Assembly (NCBI GenBank): GCA_030549775.1
Contig: CM060178.1
Span: forward strand, 71,470,556 to 71,534,555
Source: Tamarix chinensis
Lineage: Eukaryota; Streptophyta; Magnoliopsida; Caryophyllales; Tamaricaceae
DNA length: 64,000 nucleotides
Direction of reading: 5' to 3'
Part shown: positions 36,781-61,963 of the stretch, in pieces
Numbering within the stretch: the first letter of the stretch is position 1
How the letters are laid out: every line of letters starts with the position of its first letter
Notes under the pieces: model-generated
What the model was told of the DNA's origin: nothing
The model's input: the letters and a program-made list of their open reading frames with translations, nothing else
Databases searched by the model: none
Position numbers and translations under genes: made by a program

Positions 36781-36799
36781 AATTTTTACAATATAACTA

Positions 36800-37016
36800 T
36801 CATTTTAATGTATTATTTAGATATGAGATGACTGCATATAAGGGAATTGTTGCATGTGTGGATTTCTTTAAAGAAAGGTAAGTTGTGCAATAATATATGA
36901 CTAATATATATGACTAAGAGATTAGTATTTTTATCATATTTTATAAAGTAAAGTTTAGTGATACTAATTGACTAGTTATTTGTTTAATATGATGATGACT
37001 AATAATGTAAAATTAT

Positions 37017-37049
<33 letters not shown>

Positions 37050-37800
37050 AAAGATGTGCATTTATTTTCACTTATATAAATAAATGATGTGTGATGTTAT
37101 TCTGGAATCAAAAATATGTATATTCTTATCTATAAAGATATATATTGTAATATCAGAAGACTTATAATTACTTTTAGATGTGGACTCTTTACATGCACTT
37201 ATATGAATAAGGAATGTACATTTTTATCCTAACAAATGTGTATTATATACTAAAAATTATGTACTTGTCTGCTTATTTTAAAACATGTATATTTCTTCCT
37301 TACACATAAATAAATAACAAATGCTTGTTTTTATCCTCAAAGATGCACATTTGTATTATGAAAATATATATTTATATCCTAGAAAAATATATATTATTAC
37401 TTGAGAAAATAAGATGTTTATTTATATTCTAAAAATGTCCATTTTTATTATTATGCTATAAATGTTTATTTTATCATAAAAATACATATTTAGATATCAA
37501 TTAATATATATTTATTATTGTTGTTCTAGAGAAAGTGTATTTTCATTATAGAAAATGTGCATTGATAAAAAAAAAATTAAAAAACAGGTGTATTTTAATA
37601 AAAAACGCGTATTCCTGTAAAATATAATTTTTTTAATGTTCAAAATATATCAATATAAAAAGCTATTTATGATATAAAATTTTTGATATAATTTCTTTAT
37701 TTTCTAATAACCTAAATTAAAGATACTTAATTTTAAAATTTTGTATAAAGTAAAAAACCACTAGCTTATTGATGACAATAAGCTTTGTAATGCTTACAAG
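36800..37800. repeat. AT-rich degenerate tandem region with a (TA)n tract
   Basis: (TA)n at 37019-37048. From about 37050 to 37620 words like ATGTGCATTTTTATCCTAAAA recur at roughly 30-50-bp intervals in degenerate form. No gene. Confidence 0.5.
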
Positions 37801-38330
37801 ATAACCGCTATTTAGTATTTACACCGTATCTAAATGGGCTCCTCTTCATGAGTTTCCCCATTGGCATGCTTTCTGAACCATTTTGCACACATGCAACCGC
37901 CACGTTCCTGTGGATACCAACTACCAAGATCTCAAAAGTACTTCAAGTTCAAATCGGCCGTGATCAATAATACGAAGTTTACTAGAAAAGACAAAGCCAC
38001 TTTTCCCTGTACCAAGTACTAGGGATGCTTCCACAACAGGTAATCGAGTCAATCGCCTGGTCCGTTACATGTTTATATGCGTGGGATGGAAGCAATTTAA
38101 AACCAGAAGCTTTGATAGAGCTACCCAAATCAAAATTGAGTTTTGCCTCCCCCTCCCAAAGTCTCATTCAGCACTTTTGACATATCAGAGTAGATCGGTG
38201 TGTTAAACCCTGACCTGAGAGGATAAATCAGTTAGATCAGGCAAATACCAATTTCCAATCATCAGCATGATTCAGAACTTCAGATTCTGAACCCTGAACC
38301 TCCTTTCAAACGTATTTCTTGGATTTGCTT

Positions 38331-38630
38331 TCCATACTTTATAAAACTTAGCATTACAAATTTACTGAAACTACAACGAACAGCCTGCAGTCCAAATTTC
38401 CAAATACCAAGAGTTCAGGCAGATCAAGTTTAGCTAGACATGTTTTCCACTTATGAACCTGAGGAGTTGAAACTGTGTGATGTACAGCAAACAACTCACA
38501 TGATCAGGTGAGGAATTGCCCTTCTAGTTGATCCCTACTTGCAACTCCAAATGCAAAACACCAGTAAGAATCTGTTGCAATGCTGATATGCTCATCTATG
38601 ATGACACACTTTACAGGTGACCTCATTTCA
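38331..38630 (-). other. Probable 3' untranslated region of the RH20-like gene
   Basis: The minus-strand sequence after the stop codon is not repeat-like and is GC-balanced. Around 38335-38365 it becomes TTTGTAATGCTAAGTTTTATAAAG, a plausible plant polyadenylation region, though without exact AATAAA. The extent is inferred. Non-repetitive sequence continues to about 37850 and could be more 3' UTR; a 61-codon minus-strand frame there (37982-38167) matches nothing I recognise. Confidence 0.4.
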
Positions 38631-51252
<12,622 letters not shown>

Positions 51253-51997
51253 GCCGAAGTGTGTGCTAATTGAAAGCTCGTAATTTGTGATTCCACCGTC
51301 GGGAGCGAAATTCGAAATAGACGGAAGCTTCTGGCTGCAGCTGCAAAATTACTGTGCTTTCGGCGAGTAACCAGAGCTGCATCTGTGGCGGAGCGCAAAT
51401 TATAGGTACCTGACGTAGACCGCCTAAGAAATTTAAAATCCCGAAATTCAATTAGGTTAAAAGTTTAGCAATGAAAATTGTTTGGTTAATGGCAGTAGAT
51501 ATTATTAATTAAAATAAATTTCATCGACGAATGTTCTAACTATATCAAACTATATTTTAAAATAAAGTTAACAAAATCGAAATGTTATGTTGTAATTTTA
51601 ATTAAAATATTAAAAAGCCTCACAAAAGTATCTTATGAAACAAATATTTGTAAAATTTTCACAATTTAACTAATAAAATAATAAGAAATCATACCAATTG
51701 AATAAGTACTTACAGATTTATAGTGGAAGGTATCTACAATTTTAATCCTTTATTTAGAACATGTTGGACATTTTTATCAATAGGAGTCATCACATCATCC
51801 TCATTACATCATCCTTCTAAACCATTTATGAAATATCTAAAGTGTCATTCCAAGTGTAAATTTTAATTAGAAATAGCAAATATAGATAGAGTGAGGTCTC
51901 CCATGCAAGTAGAGTTATAAACAAACTGAACTCTGGAGTTAAAGCTAAAAAATGAAACGAGTCTCACTTTTTTAAGTTGGACTCGGCTCGTGTAATA
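51253..51997 (-). promoter_or_regulatory. 5' leader and promoter interval of the RH20-like gene
   Basis: About 745 bp separate the start codon from the CACTA element. The nearest 170 bp are GC-balanced and probably hold the 5' UTR; beyond 51430 it is AT-rich. No convincing TATA box was identified. The transcription start cannot be placed. Confidence 0.4.
51995..51997. repeat. Target-site duplication ATA, left copy
   Basis: ATA directly before CACTAC, repeated at 58640-58642 directly after GTAGTG. CACTA transposons make 3-bp duplications. Confidence 0.75.
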
Positions 51998-52687
51998 CAC
52001 TACAAAATAATTAACTTTTGTCGACAGAAACTTAGGTACAGATACTTTTTCTATTGATTAAAGCCACTAATAGCAACAAATAATTTTCTGTGAATATTAA
52101 TGTAGTTTTTCCAATATAAATTTTTTATCTGTTGGTATTAATATGTTATACCAACACATCTTTTGTCCTCTCTTATATCTGTAGTTATTAGTAATATTAT
52201 ACCAACAGAATTAATACTCACTCATACATCTGTTGGTATTAGTGTTTATGAAACACAACAATAATATTTATTTTTATATAATTTTAATAATGATTAATTA
52301 TATTCTTGTTAATGTAACAATAATAATAATTAATTCATTATTCATTATTAGAAATAATAGCTTACATATATTATTATTAGTTATTATTTTATTTCTAAGT
52401 TTTTATATTATTATTGTTCATTATGGTGTCTCTTAATAATTATAATGAAATAACATACATTATATGTACTACCACTTACTATCAAATTAATTTATTATTA
52501 AATAATTCCAATTATCATTCAAATTTATATTATCTTAATAATAATAAATATTATCAATAATCATTCACATTATTAATAAAATATTAGTAATTATTAGATA
52601 CTATTATTAATTTATTTAAAATAATGATTCATATTATTCTTATTAATATAATTCTTTATTAATTATTACTAAGAATAATTATTTTAG

Positions 52688-52770
52688 GATATTATCATCA
52701 TCATCATCATCATTATCATCATCATCATCATCATCATCATCATTATCATCATCATCATCATCATCATCAT
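52688..52770. repeat. (ATC)n microsatellite
   Basis: About 25 TCA/ATC triplets interrupted by single ATT units, then (ATT)n. Inside the CACTA element. Confidence 0.95.
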
Positions 52771-53754
52771 TATTATTATTATTTAATAAAAATTATTATT
52801 ACTAATTATTGAAAATTATGATTAATATTTATATTATTCATATTTATATTTTGTTTCTCATTATTAATTATTTTAAATAATTATTCACAATTATTATATT
52901 AATTATCTCTTTTAATATTAACTATTAAGAATGATTATTATTAGTTTTTTATCATAAATTATGATTAATATTATCTTAATAATGCATTATAAAATATTAA
53001 CTTTCTATTTAATATTTTTAACCAGTAATTATTATTATTTAAATTTATTACTTAATGTTATTATTAGATAATAATAATAATAATATTAGTAGTAGTAAAA
53101 TTAATTATATTATTCGTAAGAAAAATTTATAATTATTATAGTTAATATTATAAGAATTAGTTATTATTATTATTATTAATATTAGAATTATTTTTTTAGG
53201 GTTTACAAATGGCTTTTTTGAAAATATGTTAAATTATTTTTAGTTGTTTAAACTATTATAAGAATATTTCCTTCATGTATTTGAAATATTATTTTTAATG
53301 TCATCTATTATAGAACCTTTTAATATCTTTATCTATGGTAAATATTTTTATTTTTGAATTTATTTATTTTTACAAGGCCGATAAGATATTAAAAAATATT
53401 AAATTAAAGATTTTCACAACTTATCTATATTTTTCTTTCCATTTTTTTTTGTTTTTTCCGTTTTGGCTTATGGATGACTTTTTGAAAATGTGTTAATTTA
53501 TTTTTATTCGCTCAAACATTTATAAAAATATTTCTTTTTATTTATTTTAAATATTATTTTTTATTGTATTTTTTATTTTAATAAGAGTTACGATTTATTG
53601 AAAATAAAAATATTTATTCAGACAAGTCTCTTATTTTTATCCAGAAAGCTGTTTATAATTTTTATGAGTATATTTCTATTATAATTTATCTTGATTAAAA
53701 GTTTTCTAATTATCCTTTTTTTAAAATTTTGCTAAAGTTATATAATAATAAAAA

Positions 53755-54295
53755 GGCTGACCCCCTACTATCTTCCCTCTCCCCATTATTTTTCTTTTGC
53801 TTGAAATCAAACACCACACCCTGACCTTCTTCTCCCAACTTTGACCCAGCTCCACTCCCTCCATCTCCAGCCACGAACCTCCACCACCTAGCAATGAGGT
53901 TGGTGGAGAAACCAACACAAGCTAAGGATTATGCCAACAAGCACTACAACAACTAGCGGGCACAACAGACGCCAACAGGGGGAGCAAAGCATGTTGCTTG
54001 ACCCCGCTCCTGCACCATCAACCTTCACCTTCGTTCACCATCACTCCTCCACGCCACCACCTTAGACCGCCATAAGTCAACTTCGGTAGCAATAAGATTA
54101 GTGAGGGATGCCAGCAGTGGTCAAGCAGAGCAACATCTCCAAGTAGTTCTAGACCTCCACAACCACCCCTTTCGACGATTGGTGACAAGTGACATCAATA
54201 AAAGTATACTGGTAATGTCTCAAAACCATTACAATAACCAACTTATCCTTTTCTTGGCTCCAACGAGCCCTAGCGAGCTTGATTCATGGGTATAA
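53755..54295. other. C-rich island inside the CACTA element
   Basis: This is the only GC-balanced part of the element: CCACCACC and CTCCATCTCC runs, then CTTCACCTTCGTTCACCATC. It might be a captured host fragment, which is common in CACTA elements, but no protein match was recognised and frames are at most 65 codons. Confidence 0.4.
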
Positions 54296-55209
54296 TTTTC
54301 AAACCCTAACTTCTAATTTGAATTGATTTTGTTGTGATTAGCTTTTGTTAAGCCAAATTGATTGTTGGGATTGATTTGTATGCATTGCATGTGTATTTTA
54401 GTTGGATTGATTTGGGTTAACTAGGTCGATTTCAAGGATTTTGGAATTTTTAACCTGGTTATATCTTAATTGTTCGGATTTATCCGATTAAGATATTTTT
54501 GATATTTTGTATTTATTTGCAGGTTGAATGTGTTAATTTGAGAAATTTGTGTAGAATCAATTAAAATCGGATTTCTTGGTCAAACTCTTGCAATTTTTAA
54601 ATTTGATTGACCACTAGGTTATTTTGTTAAATTGATTATACAATATGTTATAGAATATGTCTAATTGCATTTCTAAACTTTTAATTTGAAGAAATTAATA
54701 AGATTTGACTAAATTATGTTTTAGGGCTAAAAATCTACTTCTAAAAGTGATTTTCTAGAATTATTCAATATTGTGATTCTGTTTGCTTAAATTTATTGTC
54801 TGAAGTTGTTTAGAATTGGTTTAATTGTACTTTTGAGCCTTCAATTATGGTTAATCGATTTGAATTGCCCGAATTTGCATTTCAAGCTTAAAAGCCCTAA
54901 ATTTTAGGAATAGTTAATAAAATTGAGTTATGTTTGATTATTTTTTTTACTTGTTGGTCATTAGTTTTGGTTTAAAATTGATTAAATTGTATTTCTAACT
55001 TATTGTTTTTGATAAAATTTATTTGTTTTCTAATAATTAGCAGAAAATCCATTAGTTTTTTTTGTTTAAACATGCATATTTCTAACTAATTTTGTCTCCT
55101 CACTCATCTCTCTCATTACTTAGTATATTAATCCTTCAATTTTATAAAGTTTAAATATGCAATATCCTTCATTTTTACTATTTCTAGATCTTTTAATATT
55201 GCTTCAAAA

Positions 55210-55525
55210 TGAGGGTAGTTGCTAATCGCTTTATTTTTAATACTGGTGTTTGATTGTTGTTGGACTTTTGTAGCTAATGTAGGTATTGGTAATTGAAATT
55301 GCAAGTTAAAAACTTAGAACTTGTTTTGTTGAAAATTGAAATTATATGTTGTTTGATTGAAATTTGAAATGTATGGTTGAAATTTGAAGTTATAGGTTGT
55401 TTGTATGTTGGTTGGTTTATTCACTTTTGCTTACCTGTAAATGTTCATCTGAAAACTAGATGATTTGCGGGAGATCTATTGTTTTGGAATTACATACAAG
55501 ATTTATTCATACACTTTTGTGCATC
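55210..55525 (+). repeat. Internal CACTA duplication, copy 1
   Basis: Shares with 56136-56431 the ordered blocks TTTTTAATACTGG, TTTGATTGTTGTTGGACTTT, GTAGGTATTGGTAATTGAAAT, TATTCACTTTT, GGGAGATCTATT and TTTTGGAATTACATACAAG. Both copies are in the same orientation, about 925 bp apart. Confidence 0.85.
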
Positions 55526-56135
55526 AATGAATCTACTTTATGGGAATAATGGTATATAATTTCAAGTTATTATCATTGTCCCTACTACCTACATAATATT
55601 AATACTACTAGCTGGTAAGAACATAATTGATACAATTGGTGAGTGAATCGTCAATCATTGACTCTGGAGACACAATCATTTTGAAGGTCATCATTCATTC
55701 ATTCATTACTATTAGAAAACACTTTTATCACTAGTAGTATACATAAATTGAGTACGCAGAAGATAGTAACCTATAGTAGTAGGTAGTAACTACTAGCAAG
55801 TATTTCAAATTCATTTAAGATATATAGTAATTATTAAACCACATAATTAAGGTCAAAATGAATGAATTAATAATCTAATTAATGATAATTAGATTGCTAA
55901 TGGCAGCCATGCCTACATAATATATACTATATATATACTTTGGAATATGTTATTCTTAACAACCTTCTAACCATATTTCCTCCATCTATATCCATCATCA
56001 AGTATATCAACCTAACTCCTTATCTGAAACGCATATCTTTCTTTCTTTATATTCTTGTAATGACCACTCTTACTACTACTATCATCATTGTAATTCTTTC
56101 TGCCCTGCTGGTTGTTTGATTGTCGTTTCGAAATG

Positions 56136-56431
56136 AGGTTATTTACTAATCACTTCATTTTTAATACTGGTATTTGATTGTTGTTGGACTTTTATAGCTA
56201 AGGTAGGTATTGGTAATTGAAATTACAAGTTAAAAACTTGGAATTACATGTTTTTTGAATGAAAAATTAAATTATATGTTGTATGGTCGAAATATGAAGT
56301 TATAAGTTGTTTGTATGTTTGTTAGTTTATTCACTTTTTCTTACCTATAAAGGTTCATTTGAAAACTGGATGATTTGTGGGAGATCTATTATTTTGGAAT
56401 TACATACAAGATCTACTTATACACTTTTGTG
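56136..56431 (+). repeat. Internal CACTA duplication, copy 2
   Basis: Partner of 55210-55525, with scattered substitutions and a roughly 20-bp shorter middle. Confidence 0.85.
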
Positions 56432-58271
56432 TATCTGCCATTGTTATGCTTTTGTACATCTGTGCAAAATCAGGATCTAATAAAAACAAATCAGACCTGG
56501 AGCTGAATTGTAAAATCAGCTCAAAACTTAAAACTTTTATTTTCAAAATAGCTAAAAAAATCTATCTAAATTTATCCCATTTGATTCTACTTTTAAAATA
56601 CTGAGTTCCCACTCAAATGACAAGCCTCTGAATGTATTTACAAGGTAAGATCAACCTGTTTTCATATCTAAAATTAGATCTGACTTTTTTTTATAGCAAA
56701 ATCAGTCCCAATTATGCATAAATCAACTCCAAAAATGCTTAAGAACTCATCCAAACTATCCTTATTGGATTCCACATTTTATAAATGGCATTTCCTAAGG
56801 TACTATAGGTTTGTACTTATATTTTAGAAGTTAAAAGTGAGTGAAATTCAGGTCTGAAATCTATTATAGAAAATTTTAGTGCACTATTGTAGAATGTTGC
56901 AAAAATAATGTAAAAACATGAAGAAAAATGCTTCTCCGAACCATTAAAACCTATCAAAACTTAGCTGAATCTATTATCACATAGTGCACTAAATTTTTCA
57001 TCATTTTATAGGTCTATAAACATGCATTTAGCTGGTGAAACCAGAAAAAAATAGATATGATAGTAATAGCAATTAAAAATAGGTTAAGCATTCATAAACA
57101 ACACATAAATATAATCTATTTCAACCCTCTTTAATATATACTTTTTTTATTCTTTCCTTCATTATTTAAGCCCCTCTATTGTCTTATTAGTGTACTGAAT
57201 TTGAGATAAAACAAGAAAGAATCAGCAGTAGAAAAAAATTAGATTTCAAGAATATAGCCCGTAGCTTTGTAAATTACTATCATATGATTTATCTTTAAAT
57301 CTTAGCTTTAGGTTATTAGAGCATGCCATCTAACACTTAATCAAAATTTTCCATGTTTCCAATGATATCTAGAAATATAGCAACTCACATTTGATGACAA
57401 GTTTATCCAAATCAGATTGAAACACATAGAAAATAAATTTGAACAACAACTACATTTAGTTGAATAGAGTTTCAGCCTTATGCTAATTTCTTATATTAAC
57501 TTAGTGCCTATTGAATTTTAGAAACTACACGTACTCATAAGGTTCATGGAAAAACAAATGTATGTCTACAAATAATCAATTCAAGGAGACCTCAAGTTAA
57601 AAATTCAATACAATGTAAGTTTGGGGTTTTCTTGTTTTACGTTCAGTGCCTTTCTTTTAGTTGTTTATGTTCCCTCTCGTTAATCTATACTCTTTTTGCA
57701 TTTAGTTATATGTCTTCTAGCATTGGGGCATTTACTGACGTAAAAGAAGGCAATCCCAAAAGGTAAAAGTAATGCAACCACAAACACTCTTGATGTTTGA
57801 AATTATATGTCCATCTTCTTTTTTATGCTCTTTTACTATCATCTGCCTCTTTTATTTTCTGTATTTGTCATTGTCATAGGATTACTTGTAGATCTTAGTG
57901 AATTGAGGCATTAGTTTGACTTCTTTCATCTCTTAAAAGACACTACACCGATTAAACTATATCCTAGGTGAATAACATATTAACTAAAGACAACTGGTGT
58001 AGCTTTTGGGTATGAATTTATATTAATCTGATTAAGTTACAAGCATATTTTCTCAAGGAATACATCTTGATAATTATCAAAGAAAATATTGAAGATGCTG
58101 TAAAATAGGATGAGAATGAAGAGGATGATGTTTGATGTGTTAATGAAGATGTCTTGTATGTTAGCATATGCTACAAGTTGTATAGATATTATACCTATAA
58201 GACTATTATCACTTTGATAGTTAAACTAAAGAATGATGATTATGTATAGTGTACTATATTATATATATGTG

Positions 58272-58308
<37 letters not shown>
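58272..58308. repeat. (TAA)n microsatellite in the CACTA 3' subterminal region
   Basis: About ten ATA/TAA triplets between the TATATATG run and TTTTGGCAATTT. Confidence 0.95.
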
Positions 58309-58642
58309 TTTGGCAATTTATATAATTTTGTGGATACTAATTGTAATCACATATTTTCTTTTGTGGGTAATACTTTTAGTCACATATATCGTTTTGTGGT
58401 TAATACTTTTATTCATAGATATAATTGTAGGTATAAATTTTACCAACAGATAAGTATCTGTGGGCATTATCAATTATTCCCAACAGATCATACATATCTA
58501 TGGGTAAAACTTTTAAGCATAGACTTTTTATCCACAGTTTTGTCACATAAAAACTTATGTGGTAAAAACTTTTACCAATAGAAAAATAGCTTTTGCCAAT
58601 AGATAAGGCCTATTGGTATACATGAATTATTTTGTAGTGATA

Positions 58643-59330
58643 AAGAGTCCAAAAGCTCGGCTCATTTAATGAGTCGAGCCGAATACAAAACTGGCTCAAT
58701 TCATTTACAGCCCTACATGCAAGTTTGTAAATTGTGAGGATCAAAGGAAGGAGTTGGCATTTAGGAGAGCACTCGAGACTTTTGGATCTTTGTGAGGGTT
58801 AGGTGCAAGGTCACACATGAAGTAAATTCTTGACAAAATATTAAGTTTAGGATATACTAAGTATATGTTTTTTTTTGTTTAAATAATGTGGTTAAATGGT
58901 ATTAACCAAAATTTTAGGGTTTTAACTGTGAACCAAATCACTTTAAAAAATCCTTAACAAAACCATATATATTTTAACCATTAACCAAATCAAAATGATA
59001 GTCTGATGCGGTTTGGTTAATAGTTAAACCATAATATGTACACCCCCCAAATTCGGTATTCGAATGATCAAATATAATATTTAGGGTATCCAATATGATT
59101 TTTTTTCAAAAGGATATTTTACTTTTATAATACCTAATTTTTGATCGAATTATCTAATCCGAAAAAAATATGATATTTTGTTAATTATTGCAACAATATA
59201 TCATAATATTGTAATTATACGGCATTAAGTTTTTAAAATTTAATTTTTTAATTGAAACATTAACTATAACATTTTAATACTTTTTAAAATAAAATAAGAA
59301 ACACATATAATTGTAAAAAAAAAATTAGCT
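58643..59330. other. No gene seen; flank of the CACTA element
   Basis: At 58654-58682 CTCGGCTCAT-TTA-ATGAGTCGAG forms a 10-bp inverted repeat with one mismatch. The left flank of the transposon (51970-51991) has the similar GGACTCGGCTCGTGT, so the insertion may have landed in a GAGCCGAG-type repeat. The rest is AT-rich. Confidence 0.45.
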
Positions 59331-59477
59331 GATACCACAATTTGGTATCAGAGCGGTTGATCCTTTCGGACACGCTCTTTCATTTTTTTTAATGTTTTAA
59401 GTTGATACCACAATTTGGTATCAGAGCAGTTGATCCTTTCGGACACGCTCTTTCGTTTTTTTAGAATGTTTTAAGCT
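59331..59477 (+). repeat. Tandemly duplicated primer-binding-site region (2 x 73 bp)
   Basis: Two copies (59331-59403 and 59404-59477) of GATACCACAATTTGGTATC followed by AGAGCGGTTGATCCTTTCGG. TTTGGTATCAGAGC is the canonical initiator-Met PBS. GATACCA and TGGTATC form a 7-bp inverted repeat across a 5-bp loop. It corresponds to the leader at 389-435. No LTR end precedes it directly. Confidence 0.85.
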
Positions 59478-59929
59478 ACGCACAGGGCATAAAGCTCCTG
59501 ACCACTATTATTCGCCGGTGGACCGGTCTGGCCCATTCTTGCACAGCGTTCCACGGTAAGTACTTAATGTCTTTCCCATGTCTTGGCACAAATATGTTTA
59601 GTTTTGTTGAGCACGGGATCCCCCACTATTATAGCCGGTGGACCAGAAATGCACAGGTACAAAGCTTGACCACTATTATAGTTGGTGGACCGGAAACACA
59701 TAGGACATCATGCCCTAACCACTCCAACCCTAATTAATAACAACAAGCCAAGAGTTAATCACTCCAAACCTTAATTCAGCCTCCTCCATACCTTTATAAT
59801 GTCTTACGTACTATTTTTCACCCAAAACTTTCAAACACCCAAATAACTCTCATATTACCTTCCTCACATCCCAAATCAACTTTTCATACGTAAATTTCAC
59901 TCCCATGTAAACATTACACTTCCCATGTG

Positions 59930-60560
59930 AACTCTCGAACTTTTCATACGAACCCTAAATCCCATGCAATCATTAACTCTCATGCAAAACTCTAACTCTA
60001 CCATGCAAACACTAATACCATCATATAATCATTAATACCACCATGCAACCATTAATACCACCATGCAACCCTAATACCACCATGCAACCATTAATACCAC
60101 CATGCAACCCTAATACCACCATACAAACCCTAATACCTCACGTGAAACCCTAAATTCAACCATGCAACCCTAGATTCTTCCATATAATTAAAACCATAGA
60201 TTCCTCCATACAAAACCTTATATTCAATCCATACACAACCAAAGATTCATCCTTACCAAACCTTAAATTCAAACAATATAAAACCAAAGATTCATCCATA
60301 CAAAACCCTGCATTAAATCCTCACATATAAAACCAGAAATTAGATTCTCCCATATAACATCATAAATTAGACCTTCCCATATAAAACCATACATTAGTTT
60401 CTCCCAGACAAAACCATAAATTATATTCTCCTACACAAGACCATAAATTATATTCTCCCACACAAAACCGTAAATTAGATTCTCCTAAGTAGAGCCATAA
60501 AAATCATAAATCGGATTATCCCACACAAAACCCTAAAATTCTCCATTTTATTCTTCCACT
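59930..60560 (-). repeat. Minisatellite of the minus-strand LTR
   Basis: It has units such as CCATGCAACCCTAATACCA (59995-60130), followed by units of CATAAATTAGATTCTCCCATA type (60180-60540). The telobox is mostly reduced to AACCCTAA. It is equivalent in place to 12110-12395. Confidence 0.75.
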
Positions 60561-61192
60561 CATGAATCATTAAAGTATTTAGGTCAACTCACCTCCCTTA
60601 GTCAACCTCTTTCCCATCCTCATTTTTCATCCTTTCTCCCACACAAACCACATCAACACCCTCACATGCATGTTTTACAGGGTCACAACACATATCATCA
60701 CATATACATAATACATATGCCATGTAAATACATGAAAACATACTTCAACTCCACGTCATACCACATACGACATAATTAATAATGGTAAACACAGGATACA
60801 TAGCATGCGAAACACATTATGCATATAAACACACAAGAGGCCTTAGTAACACCGTTACCTAAAACGACACCAGTCTTAGAGCACGCTCCTATGCCTCCTT
60901 AGGGCTTTGACTGGTCTCACCTATTATGAGGGAAAAGCTAAAATTATATTCCCTCCTATCAAAAATAATATTAAACACTAACTTAATATAAGACTAGGCT
61001 TTTTATAATAATAACAAAAATACCAAAAATAATAGCAATATTAATATTAACATGAATAATAAAAATAGTAACAATAATAATAAAAAGGCATTACTCAAAA
61101 ACAAAGTGAAATAAGGGCTTCGACCCCTTTACCAAAATAATACTAATAATATTATTTGTAAATTAAATAACCAAATTTAGTAGTAGTAGTAC

Positions 61193-61230
<38 letters not shown>

Positions 61231-61954
61231 CATATTAAAAATATAAATATTAAGAATAATAATAATAGTATTTATATTCAAATAATTTAAATAAAATAAT
61301 TTAAGGGTTATAAAAATAGGAAAAATGGCTGAGAGGGTCTAGGGTTCAACCTTAGGCTGACGGGGATAGGCGGCACCGGAGGTGGTGCACGGTGGCGGCA
61401 ACAGTGGTCGGAAAAAGAGAATAAAAAGGGAAGAGTTGGATGTTGGGAAAAAGATAAAGAGCAAAAGGGTGGAAGCAAGGGTGTTTAGGGTTGCCTAGAA
61501 GGATAGGGACAGAATGAAGGTGGTGGCGCAGCCAAAGGTGGCGGCGCACGACGACGATGGTGGTGGCTGAATGGAGGAGAAGAAGAGAAAGAGAGAAGGA
61601 GAGGGAGGAAGAGGAAAAGAGAGGCAGGGGAAGGTAGAGGAGGGTCTGCAGTACAGTTTGTGAGGTGAAAGAAGCGGCGGAAGAGGTAGCTAAGGGCGGC
61701 GCAAAGGGTGGCGGGGGTGGAAGAAGGGTTGTTTGGGAAGGCAGCTTTGTACAGCTGGGTCTGCTTGTGAAGGAAGAATCGAAGGGTGAGGGAGGTTTGG
61801 TTAGCTAGAGGGCGGCGCAAGGAAGAGTTTGGTAGGCGGAATAGGTGGCGGAGTTGGCCGGAGGTGGTGGGCGAAGCGTCTAAAGAGGCAGCGGCGACAA
61901 GGGTTGATTTCTGGGTAAGAAATCAAAATCTCCACACAGGGCTATTATGAGGGG

Positions 61955-61963
61955 TATTTATAG
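61955..61963 (-). promoter_or_regulatory. TATA box of the minus-strand LTR
   Basis: CCTATAAATACCCC on the minus strand, identical core and position to 14401-14409 and 23513-23521. Confidence 0.6.

Larger units (their letters stand above)
51998..58639. mobile_element. Non-autonomous CACTA (En/Spm-type) DNA transposon, 6642 bp
   Basis: The ends are CACTACAAAATAATT at 51998 and its reverse complement AATTATTTTGTAGTG ending at 58639, a perfect 15-bp inverted repeat with the CACTA signature, flanked by 3-bp ATA duplications. Subterminal regions carry repeated short motifs: ACCAACAGA/TCTGTTGGT in both orientations at 52125-52240 and ACCAACAGAT, CCAACAGAT, CCAATAGA at 58440-58620, as expected for transposase-binding sites. 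The interior is AT-rich with no long frame; nothing resembles the TNP2-type transposase, so movement would need a partner element. It contains a C-rich island at 53755-54290 and an internal 300-bp duplication. Confidence 0.9.

Noticed and set aside
37982..38167. A 61-codon minus-strand frame downstream of the helicase gene
   Set aside because: No recognisable family and no splice partner; it may be part of a long 3' UTR.
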